Positions 50,601 through 62,600 of a stretch of DNA of 64,000 nucleotides are shown here, piece by piece. The notes below the pieces were generated by a model, which saw only the letters and a program-made list of their open reading frames with translations, made no database searches and was not told the DNA's origin. Source of the stretch: Tigriopus japonicus (lineage: Eukaryota > Arthropoda > Copepoda > Harpacticoida > Harpacticidae); NCBI GenBank assembly GCA_010645155.1, contig CM021321.1, positions 1,109,986 to 1,173,985 of the forward strand. The letters run 5' to 3'. Numbering within the stretch: the first letter of the stretch is position 1; the number at the start of each line of letters is the position of its first letter. Made by a program: the position numbers and the translations under genes.

Positions 50601-53600
50601 CGAAATCAGGTTAAATTCTCTTTTTTAAGCCAGTCATTCACGACCTCTTTGACTTGAACTCAAAACAAACTCGCTTCTGCTTCATAACGAGAATTCTCGA
50701 ATTCTGAATCTCGATTGTTTTTTTCTCATCACATCTCGTGATTCTTGAGGTTTTGTCCATGGTACAATACATTCTGTACGCAATTCAGCCACTGAGTAAG
50801 AGCGTGAGGGGTGACCCACTGACATTTAAAAAGCGATTGGCCTCTTCAACACCATCCATCCAAGCAACCAACCAACCCACCAACCAACCAGCCAAGCTTG
50901 TCAGACAAACGGGCCTGCCAAACCCCATGGAGATGGTTTCACGGATGATGCTTGTAGCTCAACCGAAAAAAGCCAGCTGAAAGCGCCCAACTTATCAATG
51001 GACCCCTTACTTGCTAAGTACAAACTCGTGCCTAATAATGAATTCGTAAAAAATGAATCAAAGGGCCAACGAAAAATTAAATTCTTATTTGATATACGCT
51101 GATTGATTCATCGCCCTCCTAACCCCGGGGTTTCACGATTGGAACACTGAAGCGACAAAAGATAACTTGATGCGGGCCATTTTGGGCATGACGACAAGGT
51201 ATTGAGCAAGTAGCCACTCATTCAAAAAGTTTTTTGACTGATCAAGTCCTTAACGGGCCCACTTGAAAGAAAGTTGACTGCTGAGATCCTCGCGCACCAA
51301 AAGCCAAATACGCAATCGGACAAGAACGTACTTCGTCTCTCTTACCATGTCTCTTCGTCGTCGAGACGGAAAAAAAACTGGCGATCGTTGAGAACCCATC
51401 AGAAACATCAAAGTACAAATTACTTTTGGCCTCAGACATATTGTCTTTGCGTTCATATTCTCTTGCATTTTTTCAAATCTAAGGTAGAAACAAGACTAAT
51501 GGTGAAGCTGTGTTTTTTTTTCTCATTCCAAAACATAAACATAACATTAAGTTGCATTTGTATTATTCACGAGTTGCTGATTCGACCTTGACTACCAAAC
51601 CTAATTCCTGTCCAAGAGATGAAAATAAATGTGATTAAAAATGTAGATAAACATTAACAACAAGATCAGATTTCGAAAATAAGCAAATTAACAGTATTCT
51701 TTGGACACCGATGAAGTCACAATTAGTCGAGAGATAAATTGTTATGAATCATTTACCATCAAACACCTTAAAGTTACTAAAGCATGTAAAATTGCCAAAT
51801 TGCACTTGGATGCTAAAAGAGTGAGCAAACCTGTTAAAAGCGGATTTGCATTTGTTTGACACCCATACGGATCATTTACGACAACCATTCGGCGAATAAT
51901 CCTGGAATGACTTTTGAGATGGCATTTTCTTTCTCGGACTATAAGGTTGCCCTTTGAAGATAAACGAGTGTGCTTGGACTTGAGCTTTGCTCTTTTCTCG
52001 GTTAGACGGGGATGATGCTTTAATGCCGCTTAATTGGTTCCACAGAAGTTTTTGCATACGCACAATCTCTGGCAACGAAAGGGGTTTATTGGTAAGGTAA
52101 TCAGACCATAAACCTCTGAGAACTTGAAATCAGTTTCGCTTAGGGCACTCGTGTTAGAAAGGCTTTGGGAAATGTCAAGGCCCTTTCAATGCCATTTACA
52201 ATCTAAAGCGACCAACGTACGGAAGGAGCAAAGGCGAAAGACAAGGGCTTGACCGCTTCAGGGCAACATCCCCGATCATTATAATGGATAATGATGATGA
52301 TGATGACAATACTAATTATTATTATGATGATGATGATTAGAGGTGTCATTTTGGTGCAAATAAAAAGTGCAAAAAGTGCTACTAAAAGTGCAAAAAAACA
52401 GGAAAAAACGCAAGTAAAAAGTGCAAATAAAAATTCTTCAAATTTTTTTAGTACATTCATTCACACGCATACTTACACTTACGAACTCACTCACACTTTC
52501 CCACTACACTAGAAGGAGGAGTTCCTCAAGGAGATTATATTCCCTCTGACGGTTGATTCCTTAAGCTACCTTCCCAAATCCAATCCCAAGTCTGAATGGA
52601 ATTGATAATCTCGTCGTGCACAAAAACAGCTATTTTGAAGCCAAACACACCTCTTATTTGTTTGTTGGACCTGATTTTGAGTGGCAACTCTGAAAACGTC
52701 GGATCTCGTAGAAAGATCTCCATGATGAGCTGAGAGAAACACATGCAAATCCAAGGAGAGCTTTTTTTCTCCTCGTCACTCACTTTGAAGTTAAACCAAT
52801 TACGATTTTGGTAGCGGCTCAAGTGCTGGACGATATCGACAAAAAACACCTTCAAAAACCAGGTTCCAAAGCCATATGCAACGATAAGTTCGAGGAGGAA
52901 ATTGTTGTTTTCCATTGCCTTTGCCAATCTGGTGGTAGCGATCACGAGAGATTTTTCTGGATCAAGAAAGAACTGATATTTTGGTTTCTCTATGCTTGTG
53001 TTTGTGTTCGTATGTGAATGTTTGTAGATGTCAAGCACAACAGAGAAATTCAAGAAAATTGAATCTCTGACTTCAGATTTAAAAAAAAATATGTTCAAAA
53101 AACAAGTTCAAAAATGAGCATTTCAAGTACTTTTGGAATTTTAGTCCAAAAATGGCAAAAAGTGCAAATAAATTGTGAAAAGTGTAAAAAAACATTTTGC
53201 GCCAATGCGACATCTCTAATGATGATAGTATGAAGTACATTTGATGTTTGTGGCCGTCGGCACTCTGGAAATTAAAGTCACGTCAGACACCATTCAAAGA
53301 CTGAAGGCAATTATTTTGTCGCTTCGACAGGAAGAGGAACACTCTTTATTCCCTACGTTCTACTACATTGGGATTGGAACCGCTATTAGCAATCGATGTC
53401 GTTACTCTCAAGCCAACATGGAAATGTCAGGGGTTCAACAGGTTTATTATGACTGTGCGCTTCAAACGTGTTGTTCCCTCTATTGTGCGATAAGGAATTG
53501 ACGATTATATACGGGGGGATGTGAAACCAATGACTTGGATTAATCAGGTTTCATTGTGATCTCCGATCAAATAAGATGGAATTTTGTTCTCTTGCTTCAA

Positions 53601-56600
53601 GGTGAAATCCTCAAAATTCTTCAAATGATTACACATCTCAATTTCCACCGTTCGCTCCCTTATCTCGCTTTGATTCTTGTAAATCCAAGTCCGTTTCTCA
53701 AAATAGGTTTTCCTCATAGCCCAACGGGTCCATGTAAAACCTGGCTTCCTACGTACGTATATTGACGATAGACGCAACTTCGCTGGGAAGGCATGGTCCC
53801 TCTAGTAAGTCGATGAATTCAAAGTGCATAACTCCCGCACAAGATCCCATGTTTGGCTCCAACGGTTTCGCATATCTTGGAAATTATTCAGATCCGAAAA
53901 TATCGCTGGGATTACATGCGACTTGTGTTTTCACTGAGAAGGAAATGATCAAAGGCCATCAGTTGGAACCTCAGCGGCAGTCGATGGTTATTCGCTCTTT
54001 TGGTTATGCAGAGACCATCCTTGAAGTGAACATAAGGCGAAGTGTGAAATTGTACCTTTGAAGTTGGTACGAGCACAAGGAAAAAAAGGAAATGTTTTGA
54101 CTTCAAAAGTACTTGCCCTCTTTTGACAGCTTTGAGTACTTTCAATGAAAGCCCTTTAATTTTATCACACATGACCAAGAAATTACGAGTATTTTGTACA
54201 TTAAAAAAGGCTTTTACGTTTTAGTACATATGACTAAACAAGTACTTTCATTGGTACTCTTCCATTACTCACAATTAATTACTTGGGTGGTGAACTCTTT
54301 CCGAGTAAATACAATTGCTCCTTGGTCGATTGTGCCCAACATCAACCGGGTACGAAACGATTACTTACATCAAGACACTAATATGTATTCTAGCCCTTTA
54401 CCCTACAGATTTGAAGGCTCAGGGGCCTTATCTTGTGTCTTTAATGTACATTCTGACATCGATTTTGATCCTTTAATTGACGGATCTAAATAGATAATTG
54501 TTTCAACATTTGTATTTTGTAGTGGTGGCCCTCTTAAGGTAATGATTTACTGCCAATAAGTGGTCAGCATCTTTCTGAATCGTTATAACAAAACAAAGCA
54601 TATCATAGGCAGATTTGCACATAATCTAGTAGTGTATCTGTTTTTTGTTGTAAGTCATTATTTTGGCCTGTTGTGTCTGCATACCCTTTTTTGATACGAA
54701 AACGCTATACCTAACGACTTCGAGTGTGGCAAGAGCAAGTATCATTCTTCAAGTTTGTCTCGATGGTACATTTAAAAACCAAGAGGAAGACGATCCAAAC
54801 TGCTTTGCCTCCAAGTACATGTCTTTTTAGGGCACTAGTCTTAGTTCTCATGAAACCGAAAACGAACAATATTAGCTTATTAATTACCACCATTGATGGC
54901 CTTAAGGCCAACCATAATGGTCGGTTTGTAAAAATCTTGTCTTTTCGGGTGCCATCATGATCATCATCGTCGTCATAACAGTAATCATAGTCATCATCGT
55001 CACTCTCGTCATTCCTTAACGTACTTTACTACACAAACAATAAGACAATTTGAAAGCGATGATCCTCATGAAAACAGTGAAGAAACATCAAATGAAAAGG
55101 AAGGAAGGCAGCCTTCTTGCTGCGAGAACCTTATGTAAATAGTCTTTTGTTCGGGACCATCTTGATGGACTGGACAATTGCCTCTTTTGGTTTGAAATGT
55201 CTAGATCGTGAACATTACAACAATTATTTTTTCCATTGGGGCTACTCATTTTCCGTAATGATACTTTGTCCCGAAATTGATTTGTTTCAAAGGTGGCCCT
55301 GGGATTCATCCAACGCCAGAATACAAACACGATAGCGTTAGTCGGTTTGTCTTGCTCTGCGCCGAACTTTGACCAACACAAGAAAGGCATTAAAATGCCA
55401 CTGTGGACAAGAAGTGCATCTGCACCAAACTCCATCTCGCGAGGGAATTGAAAAAGGTTTGATTGAGGATTGAATTTTCCAAAAGACCATTAATTGACAC
55501 CTAAAGAATGCCGACACTTGAATACACGTAGCAAGTACTTCTGGGACTCCGTGTCTACCGCATCCACTTGCATTGAGGCTCATTATGGTTCGAATGCCAG
55601 AGTAGACCAATTTTTTACGGGCCCGACAAAGCTGGTCGTGAAGATGAAGGAGGCATTTGGCTGGGGTTGGACACATGAGACGCAAGTACTTTTTCTGGTG
55701 GGGAAGAACTGATCCCTTTTCATTATGACGCTGCAATTTTATTTTTGGAGCATTGACTGACTCCACTCCAAAGCCTCTTTACCTTTATACTCTACCTTCC
55801 AGTCACACATACACACCATCCATTGCAGCTCGCTCTCAAAGAGTCCTCTCGGTATACGAAGAAAATGAAGAGGCTTCGTCTGTACGTACAGTACATCCGC
55901 GAGGACGATGGTCTCTGCTGGTTAGTTGGGTGGATAGTTGAACATACACTGAACAATACGTCAGTGTAATAGGAAAGTAGGTGGTAGGATTGTATGTGTG
56001 TGCCTATCTAGACCATGTCTCCGTGGTTTCGCCGTTTAGACTCCCGGGTTCTTCCTGATCCAAAGTGATGGATAACTGAGCTGTCGATTGTCATTGTCAA
56101 GTGGTGCTGTCTATACCGGCTGAGGGAGCTGACTGGGGGTACTTTGGAAATCACAACCCTCTTCGTCTCAATGTTCATGATTAGTTCATCGCACTTGAGT
56201 GATTCTCGAGTAGGGAGCAACTTGTGGCGGAAAATCGGGGGAAAATAAACTTTTTACGTGGGACGCGGGATTTTGTCGTGTTTCCTCGACTCGTTGAAAG
56301 ATAGGAGATGGATACACACACATACACAAACGCAAATTCTGTCCATCACTGAGTTGATGTAATTTATTTCCGTTTCCTGGAGAGCTTAGAGACCACCACC
56401 TTTTAGCGGGTAATTCAGGCTTAGACGTACTTCTCGTCTGTAGTTGATTGAGAAGAGCGAGTTGAAAATAAAAAGAATGTTCGATGATGAGACAAAGGCA
56501 GATGTTGATGAAATATGGGCCTGGTTATTTTTTTCATTTAAACGGGCTTTTCTCACACCCAGAAGATAGTTAAAAGTTCTGTTTTTGGAAAGTGGGGTGT

Positions 56601-59600
56601 CGTAAAATATTAACTTGGGATTTTAGATTTGGGTTGAATGAGGACGAGGTTCAATAATTGATCAAATACTCGTAACACGTGTAAGAAAAGCCTGTTTGTG
56701 TATGAGGTGGATTAATATGTAATCATTTGTTTGGTGTAATGTCCGACAGTTCATTACGTTTGAGAACTTTTCATTTCCCTTAATAATTCTTTATTGCTAA
56801 TAATGTCAATTTCCTTTATGGAAACTCCAACCTTAAAATATAGTCTCAAACTGATGAGTTAATTGCAAATGTAAAAAACACTCACACACGGGATAAACCT
56901 CATGTTGAATTGAAACGCCAGGTTTCCCATCCTGAAACAATGATGGGAAAGGGGTTCAGCCAAATCGTCCTGTTTTGATTGTCATGGGATTTAAATGTAT
57001 ATCCATCCAGCACGTTTAGTTCAATCTCATTGTGAAAATTGATAGCTTGTAGGCGTTGACAAACTTTTAAGAGACTCACGCTGAGATGAAGAAATCCTCT
57101 GATGAATTCAAGCCAGAGTCCACGCCGTCCCACAGAAAAGTACAGTACAGTAGGAAGCAAGAGTGCATCATGCTTTTCGAACATCCCCTTTATCTCGGGG
57201 TATACCTTCAGTTAAGATCGATGGAGTGGATGCTAATCAAAGTATCTAGCCTACAAGTAAGCCTCAGAATGAATCAACAACGGAAATTCCTTTTCTCTCG
57301 TTTTGCTTCGGGCGAATGTTAGCAGATTTTGGCGTTGTATTGCGAATCTTTGGTGGGGCGGAATATCTGTCCAGTCCATTTGAGCCTATCTGTAATGGAG
57401 TGATTATGAAAGGGAGTGGCTACAAGCATCAAGTCTGAACCAATCTTTTTTGTGCCTTTTCAGGATAGCCCCTTGGGCGACTGGTCCTCATCCGTCCTTG
57501 GTCCAGGATGTGGTCTCTTTTCGAGTGGCGGCAATATGCACCTCCCGGATGGAACCAACGGATCCCTTGTGTACAAGGATCGCCTTCTAACAGACTCTCT
57601 TCCCTCCATGAACGCGGACGAGTTTCCCAAGGCCGTCAAACACGAGCACTCCTACTCGATGACCAATGAGGCGGGCAGTGATGGGGACAGTATCCCAGCC
57701 TCACCTCTCAGTTTGCAAGATGGTAGGCCAAATTTAACTTTCTGTCAAGTTTGAAGAACTTAAATCCGGTTTTGCTTAGTTAACCTTGAGACGGGTGTCT
57801 TTTTTTTAGTCGAGTAGGGAAATGCCCATAAATGGTTCACGGTTATCAAATATCCATTTGAAGAGATAATCACGGAGTTTGCAGCAATGTGACCTCAAGG
57901 AAACGCCAAAGGACGGAGGGGAAAGAGAGAAAGAGAGAAATTCGAGATTGTTAAGAAACTAGTATCGTAGTCACGCACTACGTACAGTACACACCCATAC
58001 ACAGAGTGACCATTCCATTCGCGGACTCTTTTTGATCCGTGTTTCATTATTAGACACGATGCTATGATCGCTTGACATCTCAATGTGTGAGGCGAGGGGC
58101 GAGCTTGTGGAGATTTGGTCGACGCCTCATTTCATAAATTCCATGACCAGCACCGGTTTCAATACTAACTTGGAACATCGAGTTGTTAATCAGAGCGTCA
58201 GGATGTCAAACGTTCAATGGAACGGTTTTCTTCGCATTATCGTAAATAAAGCAATATCTTTTTAGCTGACGGCTCGGTTTGTCGGTGAAGGTGTTTGGTC
58301 TAGTTGGGCGCATCTCTATTGTACAAACTTAGCATCAGGCCCAAGCCGTTTCTGTCGGAGTGAAAATAGAAAATCCTTATCAAATCTGTTTTCTGCACTA
58401 CTATTATCTGAAGGTTTCTTGACAAGAAAACGAAAGATTCGACTTAATTCAGGGTTTCTTCAGTATACCAAGAAGATGCCAAAGCCAATACAACCGGTGG
58501 AAATGGTTCGATCTGGACGTTAAGCTGTCATCCATGGGCATTAATTCACTTGCTAGAGTTCTGAATGGGCTGAATGAAATTCATTCTGTCGCTCACTTGA
58601 TATGGCATGTTCAAAATGATAGGACTGTGAAGTTGAACAAGTCTAGCCACAAATCAGACGCGAGTCTAACGTGACATCCAATGGGAACGAAACCGAACGA
58701 ACAAACTAGCGAGCGTGTGAGTAAGGGAATGAGGTGAGGCTCTTTTTGTTTGATCTGATAACTCTATCCTAGGCTAGACATGAAAGTCTGCCAAGTCTGA
58801 AGACATTCGCATAACTTTGAGTTTTCTCGTGGAGAAGTTGAGTTCGGTTATCAACCTTTTGCAACAACGGTTCGATTGATGCCCGACATTCTTCGAACCT
58901 GAGCTTCCATGTAGCTCACTGAAAACACGATGGATGGCCTGATCAATCCTTTTGCTTGCCTAAGATAAAAGATACGCGGCTCCTATTTGCACCTATTGTT
59001 CAACCAGATTTCATTTCATGACAGAGACTGATCTGAGATTTCATTACGTGATCTTTTCCTCCAAGGGCAGAGCGATTTTCGCTAGTATAGTAATGATGTG
59101 TTTCGCGTTGGATTTTACGAAGCGTTGCCATATTGGTCCTTGTTAAAGATTTTAGATCAAACAACTGCCGCAACCAGACTCTTCAAAAGGCATGACATGA
59201 AAACTCCAAGTCAAAAACGGCAGCACTGCCAACTCGAAAGACATCAAGAACATTCACTAACTGAAGAGTGAGTAAGGTTCAAAGCACGCACACTGTATTA
59301 TTGCCCTGTCCTGATCCGAGGTCTACATGTATGTGTATTTTCTTCAAAGACAGAAGGGGCAAATATCGACGAGGAGGAAGAGACCTTGGTGGGTATTTTT
59401 ACTCTTCCAGTCATAAAAATCTTGATCATCCAATGGAGTGGTGGTAAGAAGAAGGAGAAAAGATTCTGGACGCTTAGCAGTAGAAGCCTTTTTTGAGTGT
59501 ACCACAACCCTGTATTTTAGAAATAAAGTAATTCTGAGAACCAAGTAGCTATTTGCAGATGATGAACTCTCAAGAGATGACTTCAATTAACCCAAGTCAG

Positions 59601-62600
59601 ATGATACCTCTACACTTTAAGAAAATGGTGATAACCGAACAACTGACTTCTCTTGACTCGGAAACTTTCGATTAACATCAAGAATGAAAGGTTTATTCTG
59701 TTTCGAGCCATCGCGTTTTCTCTCGGGACGATTTATATTGATGTCGACTCAAAATGAAAATTTTGGTCCATACATAATGAATTGCCGTTTCAGCCGTCTC
59801 CCACATGCAAATCTTTGCAATTCACTCTGTTCGATATCTTGCCAGCTCTGATGGTGGTAGTAGCAGGAATAGCTAAACTAACAGTAGTGGTGCCTGTAGG
59901 AGTACGAGAATTGGTGGTAGTGGTACCATAGTACAAGAACGATCTGCTTGTTTGCCAAAATATGGGAGGTCTCCTTACGTGAATGGTCTCCTTGATTGGC
60001 TTCATTAAAAGGCATGATATATCAAGGTGAAATTCAGTCGGCGAACCTGCCAGGCCTCAGGTTCGTCGCCGCTGAATGTTACAAACCCACCAAAGTCTGT
60101 TGAAAAAGGGATCGCGGACACTTTTGACTGGATCTATCTAACGAACGAGCGTGAGCATCCAAAACATTGGCGGAATCTGACCTGGCGGGTTCAGCAGCTC
60201 TAATCCAAGTATTCCTTGTGAACCACCCCAGATTCGGCGAATTCTTGGTCGGTGTGAAATGAACCACACCCTTAAATCTCGGATGAGAAGTAGCTTAGGA
60301 AACATACATGTGCAGTGTTGCCATTTTCTGCGGCGAAACTCGCCACTTGAAGTGGCAAGCCATATGACGGTAATTTTAAAGACATATCAATTATTACCAG
60401 TCCCTTTATGAGAATGTACAGCCAAAAGTAAAATGTGTGCGTTCAGTTGAAATGGGGAAGTGCATGAAAAATGCATAATCACACTGCAACCTTTAATGGT
60501 CTTAAATGTCGTTGTTTGGAAACTTTTTTTCGGCTAGGACATGATTTATGTTCGCTCGAATGGATTCAGGGAACCCCTTTACTTTTATACCTACTACGTA
60601 TATGTGCGTACGTACAGTCATACAGTCTGTCAGATACACCAGGAAGGTGATTCCCATTCATATGGTGGCAGTGCAGCACATTGGGAAACATCAGACAGTT
60701 GAGCTGCCTTTTCGTGACCCAACTATTACTTTGTTACTGCGTAAAAAGTACAAATGATGATAGGTCCGAACAAGATAGGCGAGAAAAAATAAGTTTCCTT
60801 GACAAACGACTTGATTTATTCGCGCTTGTCATGTAAGCAAGCTGCTCCGGCATTTCTGGAGCGGTTGTCTGTTGTACAGATCTCAACCTCAACACCCACC
60901 CTTGCCACCATATTCATCGAAAAGCGGTTTTCTTACAAAGTGAACCTCCATCTAGGTATCGGAAATTAAGAGCGATCCGGTTGTCACTTTCCACCAAGTT
61001 TCATTGAGTGGTCGGCAGTCAGAAATCAGGCCCTTACGTTCAAATGACGCTTCGTTGTTCGAATGTTTACTTTGTTTAAACTGAGCTTAATCTGTCCGTG
61101 CCATCTCGTGAAAAATGGACAAATAGAAAAGTCACCAAGCACGACCGACAAATGTAGAACATGTACAGTAGCTGTTGTTGGCCTGTGTTCGTTCCACTTC
61201 CGTCTGAAATGCTGTTAGTAATTCGATTTACATCACGTCATTATTTTAAATATTTAATTATCGCTAAATGCCACGACATTCTACCCGCAAACTCACCCGA
61301 CTATTTCTGCAGACTGGTTGTTGTTGTTGTTGATGTTGTTCCTCTTCTGTTGGTTCGGTCTCAACCAAGCAAGAAATCATTTGTCGATGAAAAGGTGTCT
61401 TCACGCCGATTTGCATTCTTTAACTTGTGAACTAGGGCAGATCAGAACGAGTTTTATGTTAGATTTGGTCATGGTTGCTGGTCCCTTCTGAGCACCGGAG
61501 GCTGGAACGTCAGGTTTCTCCAGCTGAACCACCTCCACCACGGGTCCAACGAAGTGTTTGACCAATGAGCTGACGGCAGAGTCTGTGATGAATTGCTGTC
61601 CAATACTCGTGTGGATGAAGAAGAAGGAGAAGGAGGAGAAGAAACAGCAGCAGCAGCATCTCTATGGTTTTGGGTTGGTTGGTTGGTTGGTTTGACCATT
61701 AACCTATCCTCCTACTCGTTTTCTTTGCCTTGGTAGTTGAAGTTTGTGGAGGCTCCATAATCAGGGTAGAAAGTTTGGCATGGAATTCGTCATTTTTTCT
61801 CTCTCGTTCGCTCAGTCAACCAATCTGGTTTTGCATGGTTTTTTTCCATCTCGACTTGACCACATTTCGCAAACATGAGGCTTTTCCCTTCTCCATCGCG
61901 TTGAAGGAGGTTTTTGAGAGAGTTTTTTTTCTCTCTTATCTTCTAATCTACTCAAACTCAAGGTACAAATATTTAGAGTCCAAGGTTGAAACTTTATTTT
62001 GGGCGTAGTGACAGACTTGTTCAATGTCGACGGTCATCTTAAGGCTGAAGGTAACAATCCTCCTACCCATCTTTTTAGCACCATCCGTCAGATCCTCCCC
62101 TATATGATCCCGACTTGTATTTATTTCGGAGGCCAAAGGAAGATCGGCAAATGTCAATCGCAAGCTTATTGCTTGTGGGAACTATTTTGCCCCTTGTAAA
62201 TAAACGCAATACCAGAGCACGTTCAAAATGACACAGGAGAAATGACCGATAGAATTGTGTTTGGAAGATCTGTAATTGAAATCTCCACTGGGACCAATCT
62301 CAGAGCTGAACATTCGTAACTCTAGCCAAAATATCTCTCACTAAAGGATTCGCCTGTTTCAAGTGCATTCTTTTTTGTATTTCATTGATAGATTATTGAA
62401 AGCGCAAAAGAGGGTTCAACCTTCTAGGTGGCACGCCTTGTCACGATAGAAATAGAGCAAAAAAAGACCTTTGATAACGTTGAAAACTGCAGCCATTGCG
62501 AAGCTGTCGTTGGTCTCTCGATTACTCGAAGTAATTTTACCCCACGACCCTTTCATTGGAACTCGAAGCGAAGCTAGTTGCATGCATGTATAGTGCATAC

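Larger units (their letters stand above)
41790..57463 (+). other. Intron 1 of CrebA-2 (about 15.7 kb)
   Basis: The intron runs from donor GTAAGC to acceptor TGCCTTTTCAG. I see no nested gene with domain support. It holds a hAT-like element (52338-53218) with an unexplained open frame, microsatellites near 44462-44500 (GAAA/GA), 45341-45368 (CAAG), 49361-49420 (GGT/GTA), 49845-49880 (ACC/CTA) and 52285-52337 (GAT), a short CAGGTTTCCT tandem near 49170-49195, and one perfect CRE at 44556-44563. Confidence 0.75.

Noticed and set aside
54106..54250. AAAGTACTTG and CAAGTACTTT as possible inverted termini of another element
   Set aside because: The inverted match is only about ten bases and no target duplication was found.
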